Assembly (NCBI RefSeq): GCF_000227135.1
Contig: NC_018236.1
Span: 514,958-578,957, forward strand
Source: Leishmania donovani
Lineage: Eukaryota > Euglenozoa > Kinetoplastea > Trypanosomatida > Trypanosomatidae
Length of the DNA stretch: 64,000 nt
Reading direction: 5' to 3'
The notes under the pieces are model-generated. The model saw nothing but the letters and a program-made list of their open reading frames with translations. It was not told the origin of the DNA and made no database searches. Positions 52,025 through 60,883 of the stretch are shown one piece after another. The first letter of the stretch is position 1, and every line of letters begins with the position of its first letter. Made by a program: the position numbers and the translations under genes.

Positions 52025-53592
52025 CAAATGCGCAGGAGGCAGTCCTTTCGTCAAGACGCAGAGCGATGCAGTGCAAGGGTTGGTGTGGTGATGGCGGGGG
52101 AAAAACTGAGGAAGATACCGCGCGTAAGGTAGTGCCACGGCAACACAAAACAGCGTATGTGTGCGTGCACCAAAAAGGAGAGGACAGGAAAGAGGTGAAG
52201 AGAGATACAGCTGCAGGTCAAGCAGCAGCCGTCACATAATTTGTACGTGCCCGTGGCGCTTTCAGATTCCGCTGCCGACGTTGTCAAAAACCTCTCAAAC
52301 TGGGGCGCATGAAGCGCAACGTTGAGAGCAACGCGGTCTCCGCCGCTCATGTTCTATGTGTGTGGGGAGGGGGAGGGGGAGGGGGATATGGGGGAGGGAT
52401 CACAAGCTTGAGGAAAGGGCAAGGATTAGCTCGCCCGGCAAACGGTCACATCCACGCCCCCCCCATTTTCTCTCCCCGCCATCCTCTCTTTGGCCGCGGG
52501 TGCTTCGATAGCACGCCTTGGACTCTGGCACAGGGTTTGTTTGTGCGTGTGTCAGGGGTGTGGCTAGGCACGAAAGGGAGTCAGTACGCGACAGTGCTCG
52601 CTAGAGTGCCCACGCACATACGCACGCAAAAACGCACGGGCGCGCAAGCACTTCCTCAACCAATGCATGCTCAGGCACACAGACAGGTGAAGAAAGAAGC
52701 TTTTCTCCCTCCGATGCGTTGCGTAGCATCACGTCACGGGTGCGTCCTCTGACGAGGACACTCCGCTGCGACGACGAGTGAAAATGAGTCGCACAAGTGT
52801 ATGGATGGACACAAAACCGTCAGAGTGGAGTGAAGGGAGGGAGGAGGAGGCAGAAAACGATAGGTCCCCCATCACGGGCACCTCCAAAGCACCTGCTGCA
52901 CGGGATAATACCCTCCCTCGTTCCTCTCCCATAATCCACAGACATCCATGAAGAAATACACTGCTATGAGAACGCTTTCCGAATCCTCAGACCGCGCACC
53001 ACATCTATGTAGAGAGATAACGCTTTTCAGCATGACGTTCTTCCACGAACAAGTCAACAAGTATGCGCATACACACAACAGCAGTTTTCCTACCTCTGCT
53101 TCACTGCGGCTATGTCCAGGAGCCCGGATAACGAATACTGTTTCCTGTTGTGCAGCCCACACTGCGATGTCACTGCATACACTTCAGGCAAGGTCCAGGA
53201 TGAGGCTCGACAACGCCGCATCGCAGCAAACGAAGAAAAAGGCAGTGTGTGGATGCGTGGATCAGTTGAATCGTCGACCCGATTCGTAGGGGACTGGTGC
53301 GAACATCATCATGACCGCACGTGTCTCTTTGGCACGACGCCAGCCCAGACATTTCCGCCGACACCAAGAGCCCGCAGATGTACCTGAAGGCACGCCGGAG
53401 GCTGCATGGCTTTCCCAGAAAGAGTGGGCACGGGACCCTGATACCACACTGAGGTGGCCGGCATCATCGGGGTCTATGCAGCGTAAGGCGAGCGCGTACA
53501 GCTCAGATATAGCTTCGGGGAGAATATGCACACAAACGTATTTCCTGCGACTGCGAGGCCATTCCGCGCATCGGAGAACAAACGTTCTGCAT
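52025..53592. other. JBP1 3' UTR region with G-rich tract and possible retroposon relic
   Basis: 1.57 kb. It contains a G-quadruplex-type tract at 52364-52398 on the plus strand and, on the minus strand at 53191-53217, a translated GVVEPHPGP that resembles a 2A/non-LTR retroposon N-terminal motif (see findings). Surrounding frames are broken. No intact gene. Confidence 0.5.
52364..52398 (+). repeat. Putative G-quadruplex tract
   Basis: Six G runs (4, 5, 5, 5, 5 and 3 bases) separated by loops of 1-4 bases fall within 35 bases. This exceeds the classic four-run G-quadruplex pattern. It is on the plus strand, the template for the minus-strand transcripts. Confidence 0.7.
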
Positions 53593-56037
53593 TCAGCGGG
53601 GCGGAGCGGGAGCCACGACGTGAACGGTCGTGTTCAGCGGCGAGCCTTGCAGCTTGTAACGCGCACAGCACACCGTGGGGATAAGAGACTCCAGTTCTCC
53701 TTTGGTGCGCACGCGTGCCGCTTTCGTCCCGTAACTCACCCGGTGCAGCTGCTGGAAGAATAATGGTGCGACCGCGTCGTAGTCGCAGCGAACGGAACAC
53801 TTGAGGGTGTAGTATTGTCGGCATTGCACGTCCGTCTCCACCACAAATACACAGCCGGAACAGAGCGCTGCAGAGCGCCTGATATACGCCGAGGCCAGCA
53901 CGTCGTCTGGGATGCAGCTCAAGACATGCTGCAGCACCACAAAGTCGCACATGTCCGTAGGCAGCCTGCTATGGAAGGCAAAGCGGATCTCGATATTGTC
54001 ATGCGTGACGCTGTCAGGCAGCTGCAGGTTGCGCTGCGCAGCGGCTAGGACACGATGCACAGCCGGGCTGCTCATCAAACGCTCCCACTCGCATGAACAT
54101 CTCACCGTCTCCGACACCTCCAGCTTGCAGTCCACACAATCCACCTTGCTTTGCGGGTCGGGCAGCACAACGAGCACTCGCACCACTCCTTCCCTAGTTG
54201 GCAGCTCGCCACTGCGCACGTTCTTCGTTATCTCCTTTGCGTGAAGCGCAGGCGGCACCCACTTGTGTTGGGCGTAATCAACCACGCAGTCCTCAGTTTG
54301 ATAGTCGAATGAGTCGTTGGTCAGCCAGTTCGCTCGCTTTTCGTGTGCGCCGGACGACATGCCGTGGCGGCGTGCCTCCTCAATGCGCTGCTTGCGCTCC
54401 ATTCTGCGCTTCTGCTCCTCGGGAGGCATGTCTTTGAAGTATCGCGTGCCGCCAAAGTTGAAGTCCTTCAGCTTCACGTTGAGCTTGCGAAGCGACATGG
54501 CGACGTGCGGCATGTTTAGCTCCTCCGCGCACGCCGCATTCAGGTGCACGGCGTACATGGTCCAGAAAGCCTGCTCTTCCTTTGGCAGAGCCGCCTCCTT
54601 GCCCAGAAGGCCGAGCATAACTTGCTTCCCCACCTCGCAGAGGTCGAAAAAAGCCGAGTTCATCTCGGACTGGTTCTTCCACAAAAAGTCTTTGCGCTCG
54701 GGGTTGAGGGCCAGCATGTGCGTCCATTCCCTGCCTACCAGCTCCAACCACTTGCCGCGTGCCTGCTTCCACATGTCCAGCAGCTGCGCGCTGATGAAGT
54801 GGGAGAGGAACTCGCTGTTGAGGTACTTCTTCTTTTCTACTGCCGTGGACACCATAAGATTCGTCTCGCTGAACCCACCCAGACGCGAGAGCGGCCTGGA
54901 CGCGCTGTCACTGTTGGCCTTCAGCTTCTCCTCCTCTCCACGCAGTGGGATGCCGTCAGAGGTTGACAGCGGTTCCCCAAACATAACCTCAGCCAGCCGA
55001 CTCCCATCCGCCGTCATGGCGTCGTGAACGCATTGTGCCTCCGATGCACAGTGCTGCAGGCAATGCGCCACCATCGGTACCCAAAACGGCGAGAGAAAGA
55101 TAGGGTACACAGGGGATGGACGGTTCAGGTTTGTGCCATTCTCCTTCACCCTCACGTTGCTCACCACTGGAGTGAAGCTGGTGTCCTGCTTGGACTTCTC
55201 CAACCGGCGCCGGTACTCGGCGTAGCTTGCTGGCTCACCGAGGGCGGCCCGGTAGTAGAATACGCAGGTAAGTCGCTTCCAGTCCTCCCCTGAGAACGAC
55301 AGCTCCACCTCCGTGTTTGAGTGGAAGTGGTGCGAGTCGAATATCATCACATCGCGCGGCTGCATGAGCACGTTAATGCCGAAGTCGTCGAAAGCAAGGG
55401 CCAGCCCTTTGAACTGCCCGTCAAGGCAAGCAATGCAGCTGTAGCCACCGTCAAAATCGCCGACGTCGGTATGAGAGGCTGTGCGGAAGCGGGAGTTGAT
55501 GGTAAGCGTGGAGAACGGGGTTCCGTGAATACGCACAACATCCGGAATGGCGTCGTTTTGTGCTTTCCACCGCTCCGGCGCGACATGCCTGTAGAGCTCG
55601 CTGACGTAATCGACGACAGGGAAGACCGCCGGCCACGCTGCCTCGTGTTCATATGTGAAGGACGTTTTGCGTGACTTCAGCTCCACCGGTGAGCCCCGGT
55701 AGTCGAAGTAGCCAGCAATACCGCTCAAGGGCGACTCTCCGCCAAACATCATGCTCCGAAGCGAGGTGCGCACGGCAGCGGATGCGAGCAGCTCCGACGC
55801 CATGGATGCCGCGTACTTTGGTAGGGCTTCTCGCAGCACAACACCAATGATTTGCCCGCGACCATCTTTGATGGTACCGCTATCGTAAAAGTCGATCGCA
55901 GAGTGCACGTTGTCGTAAAAGGGGTGTGACTTGACGGCTTCCGCGTAGCTCTCTGCCACTTCCTCCGGCGTCCGTGTCTCCCTGGCGGTCGGAAAGTCAA
56001 AGATGTCTAGTTTGACCTTCTTTGGGTCAGGCTCCAT
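53593..56037 (-). CDS. JBP1: Base-J binding thymidine hydroxylase JBP1
   Basis: 814 residues; the family is about 820-840. The Fe(II)/2-oxoglutarate dioxygenase (TET/JBP) core carries the known ligands at their published positions: His189 and Asp191 in SHTDVGDFD, His239 in FDSHHFHSN, and Arg255, which contacts 2-oxoglutarate. The J-DNA-binding domain (about 380-560) is present, with NVKLKDFNFGGTRYFKDMP containing the critical Asp525. The C-terminal part (VVLQHVLSCIPDDVL, CVFVVETDVQC) looks methyltransferase-like, as in other JBP1 proteins. JBP1 hydroxylates thymine in DNA to hydroxymethyluracil, the first step to base J (beta-D-glucosyl-hydroxymethyluracil), and binds J to maintain it. In Leishmania, J at transcription ends prevents read-through. 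Confidence 0.98.
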   Translation of the reverse strand: MEPDPKKVKLDIFDFPTARETRTPEEVAESYAEAVKSHPFYDNVHSAIDFYDSGTIKDGRGQIIGVVLREALPKYAASMASELLASAAVRTSLRSMMFGGESPLSGIAGYFDYRGSPVELKSRKTSFTYEHEAAWPAVFPVVDYVSELYRHVAPERWKAQNDAIPDVVRIHGTPFSTLTINSRFRTASHTDVGDFDGGYSCIACLDGQFKGLALAFDDFGINVLMQPRDVMIFDSHHFHSNTEVELSFSGEDWKRLTCVFYYRAALGEPASYAEYRRRLEKSKQDTSFTPVVSNVRVKENGTNLNRPSPVYPIFLSPFWVPMVAHCLQHCASEAQCVHDAMTADGSRLAEVMFGEPLSTSDGIPLRGEEEKLKANSDSASRPLSRLGGFSETNLMVSTAVEKKKYLNSEFLSHFISAQLLDMWKQARGKWLELVGREWTHMLALNPERKDFLWKNQSEMNSAFFDLCEVGKQVMLGLLGKEAALPKEEQAFWTMYAVHLNAACAEELNMPHVAMSLRKLNVKLKDFNFGGTRYFKDMPPEEQKRRMERKQRIEEARRHGMSSGAHEKRANWLTNDSFDYQTEDCVVDYAQHKWVPPALHAKEITKNVRSGELPTREGVVRVLVVLPDPQSKVDCVDCKLEVSETVRCSCEWERLMSSPAVHRVLAAAQRNLQLPDSVTHDNIEIRFAFHSRLPTDMCDFVVLQHVLSCIPDDVLASAYIRRSAALCSGCVFVVETDVQCRQYYTLKCSVRCDYDAVAPLFFQQLHRVSYGTKAARVRTKGELESLIPTVCCARYKLQGSPLNTTVHVVAPAPPR

Positions 56038-57165
56038 GGCTAATCAGTCGCCGAGAATCCGGCGCCAATTGCACAAAACTCGAAGCCGTGGCGCACGTGT
56101 GTTTTCGAGCTGCAGAGCAGCGCCATCTTAGCAGAGTTTAGCGCAGTAAAGAGAAGGGGAAGCGATTACTGCGAGCAGCAATGGCGACACAGTTGAGAAG
56201 GTCTGGAAGGTATGAGAGGTCAGCAAGCAGACAGCTCAACGTCTGAAAGACAAGCGCGCAGAGACTTCCCGAAATGCGACTGGCAGCACACCTAAAAGAG
56301 AAGAGCATACAACACAACCGAAAGCGGACGTGGGCGAAAAAATAACGAAAGGCAGACAGAGATAGAGAGAAAACTGGGGCATCGCAGAGACGGACAGAAC
56401 CGCCACAAGCATATAGCTCAAGGACAGAGAGGCGTCTCAATACGCAATGCTTCACACGCATGCGTGCGCCAAGGCTTCACTAGCTACTCGGAGGTAGTTG
56501 CACCGCACACCCATACATCCACAAAAGAACGAAAAAGATCGTGCGCCCCCCCCCCCTCCCAGCGTCTGGTAAAGCTTTCACCCGCGATTGCGTCATGTGC
56601 TCTCAATGAATGCTGCGCGACGAAAGCAATCGGAATCACGGAAAGCGAGACGAGGAGCCAGAAAGGGGCACAACCGGTGCGATCCGCAAGACTTGGCTCA
56701 GGTTTAAGGGCCAATGTGCACACACGCCCATCTGTTACAGACAGGAACATAGCAACCCAGCCCCTTCCTTGTCGAAGACCGTTGCCATTCCTGTTTTCAT
56801 CAGTTTCTTCGTTGACGCGTCTGTGCAGGCGCCACTGAAAACGTATGCACGCATGAGCAGTCCCACAAAAACGCCCACGGTTTCCACTGCTGTGCGCTTC
56901 TCGTGTCTTTCGTCCACCGTTGCGGTTTTCGTTTTCTTTTTGGAGCATATCTCACGGAACCGCGCGCGGAGAGATGGGTGTGAAGTGGATCGGAAAGGGA
57001 GGTGGAGTGTACATGGCGTCGCCTTCACATTAAGCGAAAGCAAGAACGAGAGGCGAACAATGCAGAAAAGAACCACTTGTCTGAAAACTGCGCATGCCCA
57101 CTTTTACTCGGATTCATGCCTCTTTCTTCCGACAACACATTGCCCTGCACGCGCCACTGACCCCT
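56038..57165. other. Intergenic spacer upstream of JBP1
   Basis: Holds the JBP1 5' UTR, a pyrimidine tract at 56146-56166 (minus strand CTTCCCCTTCTCTTTACTG) followed by a GCTAAG acceptor candidate near 56127-56128, and a possible 28-codon upstream ORF (56040-56126). A second AG (CTCTGCAG, near 56111) would exclude that ORF. A C9 run lies at 56548-56556. No other gene seen. Confidence 0.55.
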
Positions 57166-57519
57166 TCAAGGACGAAAGATAAAGAACGAGCAAATGGCAA
57201 CGAGCGCCAGTACCACCGCGATGCCGAAGTAGTTGTTCGCTGCCTTAATGGAGGCCTGCTGAACCTTTTCCGCATCGTCTGGGTGCACGTCACCGATGTA
57301 GTACTGTGCGAGCTCCTCCACGGCGCTCTCTGAGTGGCCAACAGCGTTGAAGTCGCTCGTGCCATCCTTGCCCGCAACGCTGAGAAGCGTGTCGACACCT
57401 CCCGGGTGTTGATCCACAAACTTTGTGATGTCATACACCTTTAAATCCTTGATGAACCACAGGTCATTTTCCGTGATGTGCTTCTCCACCTCACTCAAGT
57501 GAATGTAATTGGAGGTCAT
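57166..57519 (-). CDS. Tail-anchored cytochrome b5
   Basis: 117 residues from the ATG at 57517-57519. The haem-binding b5 domain is complete: VYDITKFVDQHPGGVDTLLS with axial His38 in HPGG, and AVGHSESAVEELAQYYIGDV with axial His62. A C-terminal membrane anchor spans about 97-115 (YFGIAVVLALVAICSFFIF), followed by a short basic end, typical of ER or outer-mitochondrial-membrane b5. It passes electrons to desaturases, cytochrome P450s or other oxidases. The neighbour at 58743-59162 is a degenerate paralogue. Confidence 0.93.
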   Translation of the reverse strand: MTSNYIHLSEVEKHITENDLWFIKDLKVYDITKFVDQHPGGVDTLLSVAGKDGTSDFNAVGHSESAVEELAQYYIGDVHPDDAEKVQQASIKAANNYFGIAVVLALVAICSFFIFRP

Positions 57520-58742
57520 TGTCACAAAAGACCGGTCGGAGGAAGGGCCGAATCCTGCACGCGTCAAAGGCAGAGTTCTTTGTGTAAGTTATAAGGTTCG
57601 CTTGGCAAAACAAGAGCGGAACGGGCAAGCGAAAAGGAACGAAGACCTAGACAGTATGCAAGATTGATGAAAGACAGATATTATGATAATTTCAGATGCA
57701 GCTGTGTAAAGGGAACGCATAATAAAACGCCGCCGAAAATTGAGGAGATACGGAGAACACACCGCTCTCAGATGCGCAGATAAGGGCGTACGTTGCACGT
57801 ACAACAACACAGGGAAAGCGCGTACACAAACATCCACGATTACAGAAAGGTAGGAGGTTAGAAGCAGTGTAGGATGTGGTCAGCCATCGATCATAACGAC
57901 GAGAACATTGGGAGAGAAAACGAGAAAGAACAACAGCGTCAGTGCCTCACACAGCACTCCCAGTACGCTTACCTACGCAAAGCGCCTCACCACCGCGCTA
58001 CTTCGTGGTCCCGGAACCGCCACGCGCAGGAAGAGAGGCAGCGGCTCCACATTTGAGCCGCCATAACGATCACGAGAAAACTTCGTTGACCAGTGACCGC
58101 TGCGGCGAGCAAACTTACGTTCCCTCTCCTAGTTTTGCTTCCACGCCCTCTCGGACACAGACGGTCTGCGCACTGGGGCTGTCTTTCGCGTGTCTCCGAA
58201 GCGAGACGATATCCATCGGCTCTATTGAGGGCCTTTGAGGTCGCATCAGAGAAAGAGAGTAACTCCACGTCCACTTTCCGTATTGGCAGCTTTTGATGTT
58301 TTTCTTTCATGAGGACGTCGCGTGCACTGCGCACAACGCCTGCTTGGTGCCCTTCCGCTCTTCTCCGCTAAGGGCTTCTGCGGTGCGCCGCACAAAACAC
58401 ATTGTGGTGTTTCTGAAAGTGGTGCTAAGGAGCGTCTCAGAGGAAGGACAAGCGGGGAGGTGGAGGGGATCAGATGAACGCGGGCCGCGTGAGTAGATCC
58501 ACACGGAGAGCAAACAAAACGAAACAAAGAAAAATCTCAGCAGGACAAACCACACATGCAAACGCCTCCGGTGCTTTCGGACTTGGCCGCCAAGACTACG
58601 ATTTCCAAAGAAGAATGGCGGCGTCGCCACGAGGACAACAACCGAATTAGAGAAGATAAAACAGGGTTTAACTGCAAAAGAGTGGGCTGTGCTTCGCGTG
58701 ACGATGAAAGCATGCTTCACAGCGACCACTGTGACGATGGGT
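57520..58742. other. Intergenic spacer
   Basis: 1.2 kb, relatively AT-rich (57640-57740). No coding signal. Confidence 0.6.
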
Positions 58743-59162
58743 TCAACTGCACGCCAACGCAGTTGGCTCTCCTTTCGCTAAACGTTCTACGAGTGTTTCC
58801 TCCACTGTATTACAGCAGAGTCCGAATGACACAGCAGAAGCAGATGCCGATAAGGATAAAGACGACGACGATCCCGGCGACGCTGCATTGTGTCCCTGTA
58901 AAGACTCCTTCAGCTGCCACACATCATCAGGGTGGAAATTGCCGATACAGTGCTTCTCCATCTCCTTGGCGGAGTCAGAGTCGCCGACGGACTTGAAGCC
59001 GTTGGACGCATCTCTGCCGGCGACTGTGAGGAGGATTCTGGGGCCGACAGGATGCCCCTCGGCAAACGACGTGACGTTGTACACGTGACAGTCCACGATG
59101 AACCACAGATCGTCCAACTTGTGCTTCTCAATGTAAACAAAGCGGAAGCACTTGGTAGACAT
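58743..59162 (-). CDS. Cytochrome b5-like protein lacking one haem ligand
   Basis: 139 residues. It aligns with the neighbouring cytochrome b5 through LDDLWFIVDCHVYNVTSFAE, GHPVGPRILLTVAGRDASNG and SVGDSDSAKEMEKHCIGNFHPDD. The first axial ligand is kept (His37), though HPGG is HPVG. At the second ligand position GHSES is GDSDS, so the His is Asp61. The C-terminus is Ser/Ala-rich and has no membrane anchor. Haem binding is therefore likely lost or altered; the protein may be a soluble scaffold derived from b5. The b5 ancestry is clear. Confidence 0.88.
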   Translation of the reverse strand: MSTKCFRFVYIEKHKLDDLWFIVDCHVYNVTSFAEGHPVGPRILLTVAGRDASNGFKSVGDSDSAKEMEKHCIGNFHPDDVWQLKESLQGHNAASPGSSSSLSLSASASAVSFGLCCNTVEETLVERLAKGEPTALACS

Positions 59163-59637
59163 GATGCAAGGCTGTTATGTTGGCTGGATGGTCTTCTACG
59201 TGTCTTGCGGCTTGGAGCAATGCAGAGAGGCGAGAAGAAAGAGGATTTGGAAGAGTTAAACCAGTTCATCGAGACACTAACGGTGAGTAGGGTACACCGT
59301 GGCGCACTACAGCTGCTGTCCTTGACTTCCCGATGTAGCAGACGGCTGGAGACGGAAGCCACCTGGCCACCAAGCCGCTTTGCTAGAGCGGTATCCACAT
59401 GACCCGCGCACTTTCAAGGTACTCCAATAATGGAGATCCAGGCCGCCCCGACTGCCTTTGCTTTCCTCACTGGAATTTGTAATACACTTGCTCCGTTGCT
59501 GATGTCATCTTTCGTCAAGTCTCCCTGAGCCAAATAAGAGGAGGAGGGAGAGCACGAAACTCCCTCACGCACCTCTGAAGATTTCTCCAAGAGGCACCAA
59601 CCAACGAACCTGTCACTACACTGATGATTAATGCTTG
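59163..59637. other. Intergenic spacer
   Basis: 475 bp between the small basic protein and the b5-like gene. No coding signal. Confidence 0.6.
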
Positions 59638-60003
59638 TTACCTATTGCGGGCTCGAATAGCCTGCAGAATCGTCCGGAACCCGACAAAGCCCACGCAGTG
59701 GGTGGTGGCACGACTCCTCAACAGATCTTCCTTGTACCCTTGGTACGGCAGCGGCTTAGGTAAGCCTGCCTCTTCGTGAAGCCGGCACTCCACTGCGTAC
59801 AGATCAGGATTCATGCGGCCATTTAGTACATCCTTCGGTACAAGCTCACTAATTCCCGAGGCCTGGCGCTTCGCGTCGCGCTCCTTCTTCTGCTTCCGAA
59901 AGACGCGCATCTCCACCTTCGACAAATTCGAGTTCAGATCATTAATGCACGCCTTCATTCGACGCTCACGAATGCTTTTTCGAGCACGCCGCACAAGCTT
60001 CAT
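59638..60003 (-). CDS. Small basic protein, unknown function
   Basis: 121 residues from the ATG at 60001-60003. The frame is open for about 90 more codons upstream but without any ATG (it opens with TTG), and a pyrimidine tract (60032-60048) followed by GTAG (AG at 60006-60007) lies just before this ATG. The protein is Arg/Lys-rich: MKLVRRARKSIRERRMKACI, then SKVEMRVFRKQKKERDAKRQ, then a more neutral C-terminal part (MNPDLYAVECRLHEEAGLPK, GFVGFRTILQAIRARNR). The N-terminal basic helix could be a mitochondrial presequence; size and charge would suit a mitoribosomal or assembly protein, but this is inference. Confidence 0.78.
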   Translation of the reverse strand: MKLVRRARKSIRERRMKACINDLNSNLSKVEMRVFRKQKKERDAKRQASGISELVPKDVLNGRMNPDLYAVECRLHEEAGLPKPLPYQGYKEDLLRSRATTHCVGFVGFRTILQAIRARNR

Positions 60004-60883
60004 GGCTACAGCGTTGGCGACACACGCGATGATAAGAAAAGCGGAAAGGTCGAGAAGACACCGTACCCGATGAAGCAGACTAAGGGAACCGGGTAGGAGT
60101 TGCACGTTACTGGTGCCGCGAAAGTGTCTGTGCTGAGTGGGGTAGTCGTTCACGGACGAGTACGCACGTGTGTATACAACACGAAACAAACAAAAAACGA
60201 TGGATTTGGCGAGGGAATGAAGTGCATTACGAAGGTGGCATTTCAGGCGTGACAGAGTATTGACTACATTCAAACGTGTGCAGCAGCATACGCGTCCGTA
60301 CCGGAATGCGCGCCAAGTCGCCCTGTGAACGCGCAGCCGCCGCTTTGAGAAAAAGCAGAAACGAAAAATAACAGCGATAAGCTCATCTGAGAACGCGCGA
60401 AGCTGTAATTAACACTATCGCTGCAGTCTGCCTCTCCTTCTTTTCGTTCTTTCAAGAATGAAACATCGTGGAGAATCATCATGAAACACCTCTCTGTGGT
60501 GAGGGAGTTCTGTACATGGCTGAAGCGAAAACAAAGTAAGAAACCGCAGCACCGCACCAGTAAGACAAGGAGAAGCGACTGATACTTGCAAAAGGCAATC
60601 CTCACTCAATCGCAGGGCTACTTCTCTACTGGTCTCGGTAGAGAAACGACAGCCGATACACACGTACACACATGCGTAGACGCATACGCGCGTGCCTGCG
60701 CCAAGGAAAGAGAAACACGCCAAAGCAAAGCGACTGTACCACACTTTACATAACGCTGACACGCTCCTCGTTGGGCGGAGAATCGTGAAGTGCACGGCAG
60801 CCTCAGCAAGAAAAAAAGAAACTCAAAGCAGAGAGGAACGACTGAGCAATGCATCAGCATCCCACGAACCTTCCCTGCGGGCC
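60004..60883. other. Intergenic spacer
   Basis: 880 bp downstream of the large LamG/IQ protein, with a CA/GT-rich stretch near 60656-60690. No gene seen. Confidence 0.6.
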
